A stretch of 64,000 bases of DNA from Zafaria cholistanensis (GCF_008580665.1 NZ_BKDJ01000016.1:1-64000), one strand, 5' to 3'; shown: positions 44,877 through 53,616, counted from the stretch's first letter. The notes: generated by a model not told the origin, from the sequence alone. Made by a program: numbers and translations.

Positions 44877-45620
44877 GTGAAACAGCAGGGAGACGCGGGA
44901 CAGCAGCAAGACGTGGAACCGCAGGGGGAACGGCAAACCGAGCCGGGACCCACCCCGGAGGCGGTGGACGCCTACCTTGCGGACACGCTCGTGGGGGAGG
45001 ACCAGGCACTGCGGGAGGGCAAGCGCGCCGCGGCCGCCGCCGGCCTGCCGGCCATTGAGGTCAGTCCCGGCCAGGGCAAGCTGCTGATGATGCTGGCCCG
45101 GCTGGCCGGCGCCCGGCGCATCCTGGAGATCGGCACCCTGGGCGGATACAGCACCACCTGGCTGGCCCAGGCCCTGCCGCCCGACGGCGAGCTGGTCACC
45201 TGTGAGTTCGAACCCCGCCATGCCCGGGTGGCCCGCGCCAACCTCGACGCCGCCGGCGTCGGAGGCCTGGTCACCATCCGCCCCGGGGCCGCGCTGGAGA
45301 CCCTCGCGCGGCTGCGGGCCGAAGGGGCGGCCCCCTTCGACCTGGCCTTCATCGACGCCGATAAGGAAAACAGCGCCAACTATGTGAGCGCGGCGCTGGA
45401 ACTGGTGCGGCCGGGAGGGCTGATTGTGCTGGACAACGTAGTGCGCCGCGGCACGGTGCTGCGCCCCGGGGATCCGGACACCGTCGAGGGCCGGGACGTG
45501 AACGGGACGCGGGCCGCGCTGGAACTGCTCGGCTCGGACCCCCGGGTGGACGCCACCGCCGTGCAGACCACCGGCGCCAAGGGCTGGGACGGGTTCGCGC
45601 TCGCCGTCGTGCGCGGCTGA
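44877..45620 (+). CDS. Class I SAM-dependent O-methyltransferase (CCoAOMT-like)
   Basis: A 247-aa methyltransferase of the Methyltransf_3 family that moves a methyl group from SAM to catechol-like hydroxyls. Motif I RILEIGTLGGYSTTWLAQALP (about residues 80-100) and the metal/SAM-site block FDLAFIDADKENSANYV (about 155-171) are intact. LIVLDNVVRRGTV near 182 also fits. A 30-residue Gln/Gly/Pro-rich start precedes the domain. The GTG start lies 9 nt after the previous stop, so the two genes may be co-transcribed. Confidence 0.92.
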   Translation: MKQQGDAGQQQDVEPQGERQTEPGPTPEAVDAYLADTLVGEDQALREGKRAAAAAGLPAIEVSPGQGKLLMMLARLAGARRILEIGTLGGYSTTWLAQALPPDGELVTCEFEPRHARVARANLDAAGVGGLVTIRPGAALETLARLRAEGAAPFDLAFIDADKENSANYVSAALELVRPGGLIVLDNVVRRGTVLRPGDPDTVEGRDVNGTRAALELLGSDPRVDATAVQTTGAKGWDGFALAVVRG

Positions 45621-45683
45621 GGTCCCATGCTCAGCAGCGGTCCCGTGCGCGGCCGTCCCTCCGCGTGCGGGAAGATGGTGGGC

Positions 45684-46376
45684 ATGAGTTCCGCCCCCGA
45701 CTGCACGGTCCGCTCCGCCACGACCGGCTCCGCCACGACCGGCTCCGCCATGACCGGCCCCGCCACGATCCGCCGCGCCACCGCCGATGACATTCCCGCC
45801 ACCCTTGCCATGAAGCTGGCCGCATGGCGGGAAACGTACGCGGACCAGAGGCCCGCTGCATTCTTCGCCCGGGCCGAGGCGGCCCGGGAGCAGGAGATCG
45901 ATTGGTGGCGGCGTGGATTGGAGGCCGGCGCCGAGCTGTGGATCGCCCTGGACGACGCCGGCCGCGTCCTGGGATGCGCCGGCGTCGGGACCGCCCGCGA
46001 GGACGACGCCGACGCCCGGGTGGGACGTGAACTGCAAATGCTCTATGTCCTCGCCGGGGCCCACGGGACCGGACTGGGCGGGCGGCTGATGGACGCGGCC
46101 CTGGGCGCGCACCCGGCCCTGGTGTGGGTGCTGGAGCGAAACCCCCGCGCCCACGCCTTCTTCCGCAAGCACGGATTCGTCCCCGACGGGCGGATCGAGG
46201 CCCTTGCCGACGACTGGGCCGGGTTGAGGGAGGTCCGCCTGGTGCGCCGCATCGCGGCCCCCGCCGTCCGCCGGGCCCCAGCGCAGCCGGGAGACACAGC
46301 GCAGCCCGGATCCACAGCCCAGACTGGCGAAGCGCAGCCTGGCGATACAGCGCAGCCGGGGTCCGGGCGTGGCTAA
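45684..46376 (+). CDS. GNAT family N-acetyltransferase
   Basis: A 230-aa acetyltransferase with the core ATIRRATADDIPATLAMKLAAWRETYADQRP (about residues 29-60), the acetyl-CoA loop LQMLYVLAGAHGTGLGGRLMDAAL (about 118-141) and the final VLERNPRAHAFFRKHGFVPDG motif. Both ends are low-complexity repeats: four copies of SATTG-like units at the start (15-bp DNA repeats) and AQPGDT/AQPGST units at the end. The start is uncertain; ATG 45675 is also possible. The substrate is unknown. It overlaps the next gene by 8 nt. Confidence 0.85.
   Translation: MSSAPDCTVRSATTGSATTGSAMTGPATIRRATADDIPATLAMKLAAWRETYADQRPAAFFARAEAAREQEIDWWRRGLEAGAELWIALDDAGRVLGCAGVGTAREDDADARVGRELQMLYVLAGAHGTGLGGRLMDAALGAHPALVWVLERNPRAHAFFRKHGFVPDGRIEALADDWAGLREVRLVRRIAAPAVRRAPAQPGDTAQPGSTAQTGEAQPGDTAQPGSGRG
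45714..45773. repeat. Four 15-bp tandem repeats in GNAT 5' part
   Basis: TCCGCCACGACCGGC occurs twice exactly, followed by two variants (TCCGCCATGACCGGC, CCCGCCACGATCCGC). They encode the Ser-Ala-Thr-Thr-Gly repeat. Confidence 0.9.
46281..46367. repeat. Five 18/15-bp tandem repeats in GNAT 3' part
   Basis: Units of 18, 18, 15, 18 and 18 bp begin with GCGCAGCC or a variant and encode the six-residue repeat Ala-Gln-Pro-Gly-Asp/Ser-Thr. Confidence 0.85.
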
Positions 46377-47313
46377 GCGTCCCAAGGCGGCGCCGAAGTC
46401 CCGCACCGCCAAGGACCGCGGCCCCCAGGACGCTGGCGCGAAGAATTCCGTCATGAAAAATTCCGCGCTGAAGAACCAGCCTGCCCGGAGCCCGGCCGGC
46501 CCGGTGCCCGGGGAATATCCGATCGACACGGGCACCGCTACCCTGGAGCGGGACCCCTACAACCCGGACGGGTGGATCCTGCACGTGAACGGGGTGCCGA
46601 GCTCCCACGTGGACATGGCCGACCCGTCCCGGCTGGACTTCGAATACATGCGTTGGATCGCCGCCCTGCTGCGCGAACGCTTCCCGGCGCAGGAGGCCGG
46701 CCGGCTGCGCGCGCTGCACCTGGGCGGGGGCGCCTGCTCCATGGCCCGCTGGGTGCACGCGGCCTATCCGGAGGCGCGGCAGGTCGTCGTCGAACTGGAC
46801 GGAAGGCTCTCCGAACTGGTGCGCGAATGGTTCGACCTGCCGCGGGCGCCCCTGCTGCGCCTGCGGGTGGGGGAGGCCCGGGAGGTCCTCCAATCCCTGA
46901 CCGACGCCACCCGGGACGTGGTCATCCGCGACGTGTTCGCCGGAGACCGGACGCCGGCGCCGCTCACCACCCTTGAATTCACCGGGCACGTGCGGCGGGT
47001 GCTCGACTCCGGCGGGCTCTACGTGGTCAACTGCGGGGACACGCCCTCGTTGGCCGGAGCCCGGGCCGAGGCCGCCACGATCGCCGCGGTGTTCCGGCAC
47101 GTGGCCATCGTCGCCGACCCACCCATGCTCAAGGGCCGCCGCTACGGCAACGTCATCATCGCGGGCAGCGACGCCGAGATCCCGGCCGGCCCGGGCATGC
47201 TGCGCGAGCTGCTGGGGGGCGCGGTGCCGGCCCAGCACTGGGACGACGCCCAAGTGCGCGCCTTTGCCCGGGACGCCGAGCCGGCCCGGGACCCGCGGCC
47301 GGCGACGCCCTAG
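46369..47313 (+). CDS. Spermidine synthase-like methyltransferase-fold protein
   Basis: A 314-aa protein with a Lys/Ala-rich start of about 40 residues and then a spermidine-synthase-like Rossmann domain: LRALHLGGGACSMARWVHAAYPEARQVVVELDGRLSELVREWFDL (about residues 112-156) and DVVIRDVFAGDRTPAPLTTLEFTGHVRRVL near 184. The aminopropyltransferase motif GGGDG is changed to LGGGACS and the Asp of the catalytic loop sits in RDVF. It is therefore probably one of the actinobacterial SpeE-like proteins of unproven activity. The GTG start overlaps the GNAT gene by 8 nt. Confidence 0.85.
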   Translation: MAKRPKAAPKSRTAKDRGPQDAGAKNSVMKNSALKNQPARSPAGPVPGEYPIDTGTATLERDPYNPDGWILHVNGVPSSHVDMADPSRLDFEYMRWIAALLRERFPAQEAGRLRALHLGGGACSMARWVHAAYPEARQVVVELDGRLSELVREWFDLPRAPLLRLRVGEAREVLQSLTDATRDVVIRDVFAGDRTPAPLTTLEFTGHVRRVLDSGGLYVVNCGDTPSLAGARAEAATIAAVFRHVAIVADPPMLKGRRYGNVIIAGSDAEIPAGPGMLRELLGGAVPAQHWDDAQVRAFARDAEPARDPRPATP

Positions 47314-47364
47314 CCACCGCTGCCGGGGTTCCGGTCCCGGTGACCCGGGCGCCCTCCTGCGCGA

Positions 47365-47421
47365 ACCGCCCGTCGTGGCGGGCCCGGGAACCTGGGTCCT
47401 GGGCCCGCCACGACGGGCGGT
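47365..47421. terminator. Large 21-bp inverted repeat between convergent genes
   Basis: Perfect 21-bp arms (47365-47385 and 47401-47421, starting ACCGCCCGTCGTGGCGGGCCC plus complement) surround a 15-nt loop. It stands between the SpeE-like gene and the NCS2 permease gene and should end both transcripts. Confidence 0.85.
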
Positions 47422-47447
47422 CCAACCGGCGGATTTCAGCGTCGGGG

Positions 47448-48893
47448 CTAGGCGATGGCCTGTTCGATCACTCCGATGCCGAAGAACAGCAGGAACGCCG
47501 CGGCGACGACCCACATCAGCGGGTGCACGTCGCGGGCGCGCCCCTGGACGGCGCGGATGAATGCGTAGGCGACGAACCCGGCGCCGATGCCGTTGGCGAT
47601 CGAGTACGTGAACGGCATGAGGGCGAAGGTCAGGAACGCCGGAATGGCGAGGCCCAGGTCCGTCCAGTCGATCTTGGTGACCTGGGAAATCATCATGAAG
47701 CCAACGACCACCAGGGCCGGGGCGACGGCCTCGAACGGAACCAGGTAGACCAGCGGGGTCAGGAACATCGCGGCCAGGAACAGCACGCCGGTGACGATCG
47801 AGGCCAGGCCGGTGCGTGCTCCCTCGCCGATGCCGGCGCTGGATTCGACGTAGATCTGGTTGGAGGAGACGGATGCGCCGCCACCGGCGACCGCGCCGAT
47901 CGCGTCGACCAGCAGGACCTTGTCCTGGTTGGGGAAGTTGCCTTCCTTGTCCACGCTGCCGGCCTCGTGGGCCAGTCCCACCATGGTGCCCATGGCGTCG
48001 AAGAAGATCGAGAGCAGGATGACGAAGGCCAGCAGGGTGGCGGAGGTGGCGCCCAGATGGGTGAAGGCGCCAAAGACGTCGGCCTGGCCGATCAGCGACA
48101 GGTCCGGGGCGCCCCAGGCCGGCATCGAGGGCACCACCAGGGACCAGCCCTGGGGATTGGCCGTGCCGGTGGCCGCATCGAAGCTGGGGCCGATCTTGAA
48201 GACGGCCTCGAGGATGTTTGCCAGTACCGCGGAAACCACGATGCCGATCAGGATGGCGCCCCTGGTCTTGCGCACCACCAGGGCGATGGTCAGGAGCAGG
48301 CCGACGATGAAAACGAGCGTCGGCCACCCGACCAGTTGGCCATTGATGCCCAGGCCCACCGGCACGGTGGTTCCGGCCGAGTCCGGGACGCGGCGCACGA
48401 AGCCCGCGTTGACCAGGCCGATCAGCGCGATGAACAGGCCGATGCCGACGACGATGGCGGCCTTCAGGCTCGCCGGGACGGCCTTGAACACGGCGGTCCG
48501 GAAGCCGGTGAGGACCAGCACAAGCATGGTCAGGCCGGAGACGACCACCAGCCCCATAACGTCAGGCCACGTCAGGCCGGGGTTCGCGGCGACGGTGACG
48601 GCAATGAACGCGTTGACGCCCAAGCCGGTGGCCATGGCGAACGGATGGCGCGCCCACGCGCCCATCAGGATGGTCATGATGCCGGCCACCAGTGCGGTGG
48701 CCGCGGCGACGCGGGAGATGCCCAGCTCGTTGCCGGCGCTGTCCGCTCCGGAGAGGATGAGCGGGTTGAGCACCACGATGTAGCTCATGGCGAAGAAGGT
48801 GGCGAAGCCACCGCGGATCTCGCGGGAGTAGGTGGAGCCGCGTTCGGTGATCTTGAAGTAGCGGTCCAGGAGGGGGGTTTCCTGTTTAGACAT
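47448..48893 (-). CDS. NCS2-family purine permease (AzgA/GhxP type)
   Basis: A 481-aa proton symporter for hypoxanthine, guanine or adenine. It has about twelve to fourteen helices and the AzgA-subfamily hallmarks: start LLDRYFKITERGSTYSREIRGGFATFFAMSYIVVLNP, AWARHPFAMATGLGVNAFIAVTV near residue 75, and FFDAMGTMVGLAHEAGSVDKEGNFPNQDKVLLVDAIG near 295. TAGGAT (48906-48901) ends 7 nt before the ATG, so translation is probably leaderless. No purine riboswitch is visible. Confidence 0.94.
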   Translation of the reverse strand: MSKQETPLLDRYFKITERGSTYSREIRGGFATFFAMSYIVVLNPLILSGADSAGNELGISRVAAATALVAGIMTILMGAWARHPFAMATGLGVNAFIAVTVAANPGLTWPDVMGLVVVSGLTMLVLVLTGFRTAVFKAVPASLKAAIVVGIGLFIALIGLVNAGFVRRVPDSAGTTVPVGLGINGQLVGWPTLVFIVGLLLTIALVVRKTRGAILIGIVVSAVLANILEAVFKIGPSFDAATGTANPQGWSLVVPSMPAWGAPDLSLIGQADVFGAFTHLGATSATLLAFVILLSIFFDAMGTMVGLAHEAGSVDKEGNFPNQDKVLLVDAIGAVAGGGASVSSNQIYVESSAGIGEGARTGLASIVTGVLFLAAMFLTPLVYLVPFEAVAPALVVVGFMMISQVTKIDWTDLGLAIPAFLTFALMPFTYSIANGIGAGFVAYAFIRAVQGRARDVHPLMWVVAAAFLLFFGIGVIEQAIA

Positions 48894-49072
48894 GGGCCAA
48901 ATCCTACTGTCCGGTAGAGAGTGCTCCTGCTGCTTTCCGGGGCGACGTGGCGGACGCCACGCCGGTGCGCGGCCTCCCATGGCTCGCCCGCAGCGGCGGG
49001 TGAACAATGGTGCCAGGACACCTGCAGGCATCCTGCCTTATCGGGTCCGCGCGGACAAGAAGGAGAGAGGCC

Positions 49073-50029
49073 ATGGGCGAAGAGCGCGCCGGCATTCCGG
49101 CGGCGGAGCGTATCAGCGGGATCGTGGTCGGCGTGGACGGGTCCGAGCAGGCCGAGCGGGCCCTGCGCTGGGCGGAGGAGGAGGCCGCCCGGCGCGGTGT
49201 TCCGCTGAACATCGCCACCGCCTACACCATCCCGGTCTTCGCGGCCTCGAGCATGGACGCCGGCTACGCCACCCTGGACGATGAGGCCATCCGCGAAGGT
49301 GCCGAGGAGGTGGCCCGGGAGGCCAGCGAGTCGGTCCGCGTCCCGGGGCTGGAGGTGCGCACGCTCGTGGAACCGGGCGACGCCGCCGGCGTGCTGCTGG
49401 ACCTGAGCGCACAGGCCGACCTCGTCGTCGTCGGTTCCCGCGGACGCGGCGGATTCGTGGGCCGCCTGCTGGGATCGGTGAGCAGTGCGCTGCCGGCGCA
49501 CGCGAAATGCCCCACCGTGATCGTGCCCCTGCCGCCGGACGAGGGGGAGGCCCTGCCCCGGCGCGACGTCGTGACCGTCGGCGTCGACGGCTCCGAGCGG
49601 GCCCGCCGTGCCGTGCTGGTCGCGGCCGAGCAGGCGCAGCGCCTGGGCGTGCCGCTGCGCGTGGTCTGCTCCGTGCCGCCGGTCAGCGGGTCGTTGGCCT
49701 GGATGCCGGCGACCGTGGACCAGGAGGAGGTGCTCGCCGACGTGCGCCACCAGGTGGATAACGGGCTGCGCTGGCTTTCCAGCCACTTCCCCGCGCTGCG
49801 GCTGGAAAGCGAGGTCATGGAGGGGTCCCCGGTCGAGGCCCTGATTCGCGAGTCGGCCACCTCCCTGCTGTTGGTCACCGGTTCGCGCGGGCGTGGCGGG
49901 TTTACGGGGATGCTGCTGGGCTCCACCAGCCAGGGCGTGCTCCACCATGCCAAGGGGCCGGTCATGGTGGTCCCGGACGGCGAGGACCCCCGGCTGGCGG
50001 ACCGCAGCCGGTTCGACGACGCCGGGTAG
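49073..50029 (+). CDS. Tandem universal stress protein (two UspA domains)
   Basis: A 318-aa cytoplasmic protein with two UspA folds. Domain 1 (about residues 15-155) starts GIVVGVDGSEQAERALRWA and ends with the ATP-binding GSRGRGGFVGRLLGSVSSALPAHAKCPTVIV. Domain 2 (about 165-305) starts VVTVGVDGSERARRAVLVA and ends GSRGRGGFTGMLLGSTSQGVLHHAKGPVMVV. Both G-2x-G-9x-G(S/T) nucleotide motifs are intact. AAGGAGAG lies just upstream of ATG 49073. Such proteins respond to hypoxia or starvation in actinobacteria. Confidence 0.94.
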   Translation: MGEERAGIPAAERISGIVVGVDGSEQAERALRWAEEEAARRGVPLNIATAYTIPVFAASSMDAGYATLDDEAIREGAEEVAREASESVRVPGLEVRTLVEPGDAAGVLLDLSAQADLVVVGSRGRGGFVGRLLGSVSSALPAHAKCPTVIVPLPPDEGEALPRRDVVTVGVDGSERARRAVLVAAEQAQRLGVPLRVVCSVPPVSGSLAWMPATVDQEEVLADVRHQVDNGLRWLSSHFPALRLESEVMEGSPVEALIRESATSLLLVTGSRGRGGFTGMLLGSTSQGVLHHAKGPVMVVPDGEDPRLADRSRFDDAG

Positions 50030-50057
50030 GGGGCCCCGCGCAGGTGCCCGGCAGGTG

Positions 50058-50085
50058 CGCCGGCCGGGGTCAGTACCGGCCGGCG
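50058..50085. terminator. Hairpin at convergent gene ends
   Basis: 10-bp arms (CGCCGGCCGG at 50058-50067, complement at 50076-50085) with an 8-nt loop overlap the last codons of the NlpC/P60 gene and face the universal stress gene. Confidence 0.6.
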
Positions 50086-51689
50086 TAGGGGTAGATGTTG
50101 TACATTCCCGCGTAGTTCAGCGCGGTCACGGAAACACCCATGGCGGGGTTGCGCGCATGCGCGATCTGCCCGTTGCCGAGGTAGATCGCCACATGGTAGA
50201 ACGACGCGCCGCCGTTGCTTGACCAGAACACCAGGTCCCCGCGCCTGAGCTCGCCCAGCGGGATTTTGTGCGGGGCGGCGAAATACTGCTGCGTCGAAGT
50301 GCGCGGAAGCGAAAGCCCGCCCTTGGCGAAGGCGGAACGGGTGAAGGCCGAGCAGTCGTACAGGGCCGGGCCGTTGCCGCCGTACCTGTAGCCGACAGAG
50401 GGATCGGCCGCGGCGGCCACTGCCCACCGGATCGTTGGCTCGACGATGTCTTGGGAGGTCGCCGGCAGCGGGGATGCGGGCTGAGCGGGATCCGCCGGAT
50501 CCGCCCTCTTGGTCGGGGCTGCCGGGGAAGGGGCCGCCGGGGAAGGCGCGGCGGGGGAAGGCGCGGTGGGGGGCTTGGTGACAGGTGGTGCCGACGGGGC
50601 GTGCTGCTGGGCCGGGGCTTGGGGGGAGGAGGCTGGGGGGGATGAGGCCTGCGGGGAGGAGGCCTTGGGGGGCGCGGCGACGGGGGCGGGCCCCAGGGCT
50701 GACGCTTCGCCCCGCCCGCCGGGCACCAGCGCCCCGGAGGCGGGCGCGGCGTCGGGCACCCGCGCGGGAGGCTCCGGTGCCGCGGCCCGGGGTGCCGGTG
50801 CGGTCGCGGCGGGCGTGGAAGGCGCGGCAGCCAGCGCGGCGGCCAGCGCGGCTTCGCGGGCGGCGGCCTCTTTGGCTGCGATCCGGCGTTCCTCTTGGGC
50901 AACGCTGCTGTCCCGCAGGAAGGCCAGCTGCGCGATCAGCCCGGCACGGACCTCCTCTTGGGCGGCAAGGCGTGCGGCGTAGGCGGCCTGGGTGCGCGCG
51001 GCGTCCTCGCGGGCCGCCCAACTTTCCCCGGCGGCCTCCCCGGCCGCTGCTGCAGCCTGGGCGGCGTAGTTTTCCCATTCGGTCCACAGTGCGGCCGACT
51101 GCCGGGCGGCGCTGAAGGCCCGGGCCCGCCGTGCGGCCAGCGCCTCCATGGTCGAGGCCTTGTAGAGGACGTCATTGTTCCCGGTGGACTCAAACAGTTC
51201 GGGCACGCCGGGAGCGATGCCGCCATTGCGGTAGAGGTCACCGGCGATCTGCCCGGCCTTCGTCCGGGCGGTGCCGTAATGCTCCGCTGCCCGGTCGGCC
51301 TGGGTGCGGGCCTCGGCGGCAGCTGCGGTGAGTTCCGCGAGCGTCGTGGCGGCCTCGGCGTAGGTGTCCTGGTCCCCGAGGGCGGCGGCCTCGGCTTCCA
51401 GCAGGTCTTGGGTGGATGCCGCAATGAGGGCCTCGATCTGGCTGACCATCGCCTTCAGCGCGGCGGGATCCTCCTTGGCGGCCCTGACCTTGTCCTCCTC
51501 CGGAAGCAGGGGGGAAGCGGGACGGGGCGGGGAAGCGGGGCGGGGCGGGGAAGCAGGGAGAGCAGGCAGGGAGGCGGACAAGGCGGGTGATTGCGTGGCG
51601 TCAGCCTGCGCCGGCATGGGGGCCGACAGGGTGGAGGCGAGCAGGGCCAGGGTGCACGCGGCAACACTCAGGGGGCGGCGCAGGACCAT
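50070..51689 (-). CDS. Secreted NlpC/P60 (C40) peptidoglycan hydrolase, RipA-like
   Basis: A 539-aa wall hydrolase. It has a Sec signal peptide (about residues 1-29, ending PAQADA) and a Pro/Ser repeat. A long coiled-coil region (about 55-270) with many Ala/Glu follows, then a 150-residue Pro/Ala/Ser linker with PSPAA repeats. The C-terminal NlpC/P60 domain has catalytic Cys in GPALYDCSAFTRSAFAKGG and His in FYHVAIYLGNGQIAHARNP. This architecture matches RipA/Cgl-type endopeptidases that split daughter cells, with the coiled coil holding the enzyme inactive. ATG 51689 has GAGGAAG upstream. Confidence 0.92.
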   Translation of the reverse strand: MVLRRPLSVAACTLALLASTLSAPMPAQADATQSPALSASLPALPASPPRPASPPRPASPLLPEEDKVRAAKEDPAALKAMVSQIEALIAASTQDLLEAEAAALGDQDTYAEAATTLAELTAAAAEARTQADRAAEHYGTARTKAGQIAGDLYRNGGIAPGVPELFESTGNNDVLYKASTMEALAARRARAFSAARQSAALWTEWENYAAQAAAAAGEAAGESWAAREDAARTQAAYAARLAAQEEVRAGLIAQLAFLRDSSVAQEERRIAAKEAAAREAALAAALAAAPSTPAATAPAPRAAAPEPPARVPDAAPASGALVPGGRGEASALGPAPVAAPPKASSPQASSPPASSPQAPAQQHAPSAPPVTKPPTAPSPAAPSPAAPSPAAPTKRADPADPAQPASPLPATSQDIVEPTIRWAVAAAADPSVGYRYGGNGPALYDCSAFTRSAFAKGGLSLPRTSTQQYFAAPHKIPLGELRRGDLVFWSSNGGASFYHVAIYLGNGQIAHARNPAMGVSVTALNYAGMYNIYPYAGRY

Positions 51690-51704
51690 GCTCGCTTCCT
51701 CACT

Positions 51705-51802
51705 TCCATGCTCCATCGCGTATGCCCTGTCGTGCATGCTGGGCCGTGCATGCTGGGCCGCGCATGCCTCAGCGCGCATGCTGTGCCACGCGTGGTCTGC
51801 AG
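51705..51802. repeat. Seven 14-bp repeats in the NlpC/P60 leader
   Basis: A GCATGC-centred 14-bp unit (best copies TGCATGCTGGGCCG) recurs in exact register at about 51705, 51719, 51733, 51747, 51761, 51775 and 51789, more degenerate at the ends. Each inner copy holds the palindrome GCATGC. On the minus strand it lies in the 5' leader between promoter and start codon. Confidence 0.85.
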
Positions 51803-51869
51803 CGGCGGGGCCGACGGCGCGCGTGCGGGCCTTCGGCGCCACAGGCCTTCCACGCCCCGCACCCGGTCG

Positions 51870-51899
51870 AGCATAGGCAGTCCCCCGTAACAGTGGCAA
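51870..51899 (-). promoter_or_regulatory. Promoter of the NlpC/P60 hydrolase gene
   Basis: Read on the minus strand, TTGCCA (51899-51894) and TATGCT (51875-51870) are 18 bp apart, a near-consensus vegetative promoter. It predicts a start near 51863 and a leader of about 170 nt. Confidence 0.65.
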
Positions 51900-52080
51900 C
51901 ACCAGTCACAGAAGGTGGCAGGGATAACCGCGGGTCGACGTCCCTGCCGGGGCGTGGCGGAGGCTTGGGCGGGGAGGACTGGGCGGGGAGGACTGGGCAG
52001 GGGGAGGGGAAGTCCCGCGCCGCGGTGTCCTGCGTGGAAGTGCGCGGCGTTGGGATGCTTTGCGCTGTGTCGGGCCCGCG

Positions 52081-53100
52081 TCAGTCGTGGCTGGCGGGTT
52101 CGTGCCCCAGATGGCCTTCGGGCTCCAGCTGGAACGTGCAGTGCGCCGTGGCGAAGTGCTCGCCCAGGCAGGCCTGGAGGCGGTCCAGCACCAGGTGCGC
52201 GCCCTCGGGGGTCAGGAACTGCGGGTCCACGACCACGTGCGCCGAGCACACCGGCACGCCCGAGGTGATGGTCCAGGCATGCAGGTCATGCACGCCGCGC
52301 ACGCCCTCCACGGAGAGGAGGTGGCGGCGCAGTTCGTGCAGGTCGACCCCGCGCGGAACGGTTTCGAGCAGCACGTCGACCACCTCGCGCAGCAGGCTCC
52401 ACGCGCGCGGCAGGATCAGCAGTGCGATCACGATCGAAGCAATGGCGTCTGCGGCGGTGTACCCGGTGGCCAGGATGAGGACCCCGGCGGCCAGCACCGC
52501 GACCGATCCCAGCAGGTCCCCGAGCACCTCGAGGTAGGCGCCGCGCACATTCAGGCTTTCCTTGTGCCCGCCGTGCAGGACCAGCAGGCAGGCAAGGTTC
52601 GCCGCCCCGCCCAGGGCTGCCGCGACCAGCATGGCCGGGGTATCGATCTCATGCGCCCGTCCCAACCGGGGGACGGCCTCGATCAGGATGACGACGGCGA
52701 TGGTCGCCAGCCCCACGGCGTTGGCCAGCGCGGCCAGGACCTCCGCGCGCTGCCAGCCGTAGGTGCGCCGGATGGTGGCGGGGCGGGCGGCGGCCCATGC
52801 GGCGAACAGGGCGATGCTCACGCCGGCGGCATCGGAGAGCATGTGCCCGGCATCGGCGAGCAGGGACAGCGAGCCGGAGGCCCAGGCCCCCACCAGTTGG
52901 ACCAGCACTCCCACCAGGGTGATCGCCACGACGGCCATCAGCTTGCGGCGGTGGCGGCCCGTGGCAGTCCCTCCGGTCAGGCCGTGCGAGTGCCCGTGCC
53001 CGTGCCCGTGCAGGTCGTGGGCCCCATGGCTGGGTCCGTGCCCCCCGTGCCCCCCGTGCTCCCCGTGCCCTCCGTGCCCGCCGTGGTGGCGGTCGCCCAT
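52081..53100 (-). CDS. Cation diffusion facilitator (CzcD/ZitB-like metal exporter)
   Basis: A 339-aa metal/proton antiporter. The first 45 residues are extremely His/Gly-rich (HHGGHGGHGEHGG and HGHGHGHSHG), a cytoplasmic metal-binding tail typical of zinc exporters. Six helices follow, with the HxxxD metal site on helices 2 and 5 (LLADAGHMLSDAAGV and ASGYTAADAIASIVIA-like), and a C-terminal metal-sensing domain (VEGVRGVHDLHAWTITSGVPVCSAHVVVD). ATG 53100 overlaps the stop of the upstream metallopeptidase gene by one base, so both are made from one mRNA. Confidence 0.94.
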   Translation of the reverse strand: MGDRHHGGHGGHGEHGGHGGHGPSHGAHDLHGHGHGHSHGLTGGTATGRHRRKLMAVVAITLVGVLVQLVGAWASGSLSLLADAGHMLSDAAGVSIALFAAWAAARPATIRRTYGWQRAEVLAALANAVGLATIAVVILIEAVPRLGRAHEIDTPAMLVAAALGGAANLACLLVLHGGHKESLNVRGAYLEVLGDLLGSVAVLAAGVLILATGYTAADAIASIVIALLILPRAWSLLREVVDVLLETVPRGVDLHELRRHLLSVEGVRGVHDLHAWTITSGVPVCSAHVVVDPQFLTPEGAHLVLDRLQACLGEHFATAHCTFQLEPEGHLGHEPASHD

Positions 53101-53471
53101 CAGCCCCACCCCAAATCGTGCAGGGTGGCGTCGTCGATGCCGAAGTGGTGGGCCACCTCGTGAACCACGGTGATGCCGATTTCCTCCACCACGTCCTCCT
53201 CGGTGTCGCAGATTTCCAGGATGGCGTCCTTGTAGACGATGATCCGGTCCGGCAGCGCTCCGGCCGCCCAGCCAAAGTCGCGTTCGGTCAGCGGGGTTCC
53301 GTCGTAGAGGCCCAGCAGGACGGTTTCCGGGTCCTCGTGGGGGAGCGGCCGGTAGCGGTCCTCGACGAAGATGGCCACGTTGTCCATCACCGCGCGCAGT
53401 TGGGCAGGTATTTCCTCCAGCGCCCGCACCACGGCGGCTTCGAAATCGTCCTCGGACATCGCATAGGCCAT
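53100..53471 (-). CDS. Small zinc metallopeptidase family protein (DUF1025)
   Basis: A 123-aa minimal metalloprotease-like protein with the motif VVHEVAHHFGIDDATLHDLGWG at its end (HExxH plus a third His). It resembles the MMP/TTHA0227 family common in actinobacteria. Substrate and role are unknown. TAGAGT (53483-53478) ends 6 nt before ATG 53471, so the mRNA is leaderless. Coupling to a zinc-type exporter suggests a metal link, but that is inference. Confidence 0.9.
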   Translation of the reverse strand: MAYAMSEDDFEAAVVRALEEIPAQLRAVMDNVAIFVEDRYRPLPHEDPETVLLGLYDGTPLTERDFGWAAGALPDRIIVYKDAILEICDTEEDVVEEIGITVVHEVAHHFGIDDATLHDLGWG

Positions 53472-53616
53472 GTCAGGACTCTACTTTTCGGGGGCGCGGA
53501 AAGGGGAAAGTGGAGGGGCCGGAAGGGGTGCGCGGAGCCGATTTGGCGCTTGGCGAAAAGTCCTCTATAGTTTTTCAAGTCCGCAGCGCGGGAGAGATTC
53601 CGCAACGCAGACGCTG

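Larger units (their letters stand above)
51690..52080. other. Promoter and leader region of the NlpC/P60 gene
   Basis: This 391-bp gap has no credible gene. It contains the hydrolase promoter (51870-51899), a leader of about 170 nt with a 14-bp array, and next to the CDF gene a second short array: GGCGGGGAGGACTG twice at 51968-51995. I looked for a c-di-AMP (ydaO) aptamer, common before such genes, and did not find its conserved sequences. Confidence 0.6.

Noticed and set aside
51690-51865. c-di-AMP (ydaO) riboswitch before the NlpC/P60 gene
   Set aside because: The conserved GGGGAxxC and GGTGAATC-like blocks of the aptamer are not present on the minus strand of this leader.
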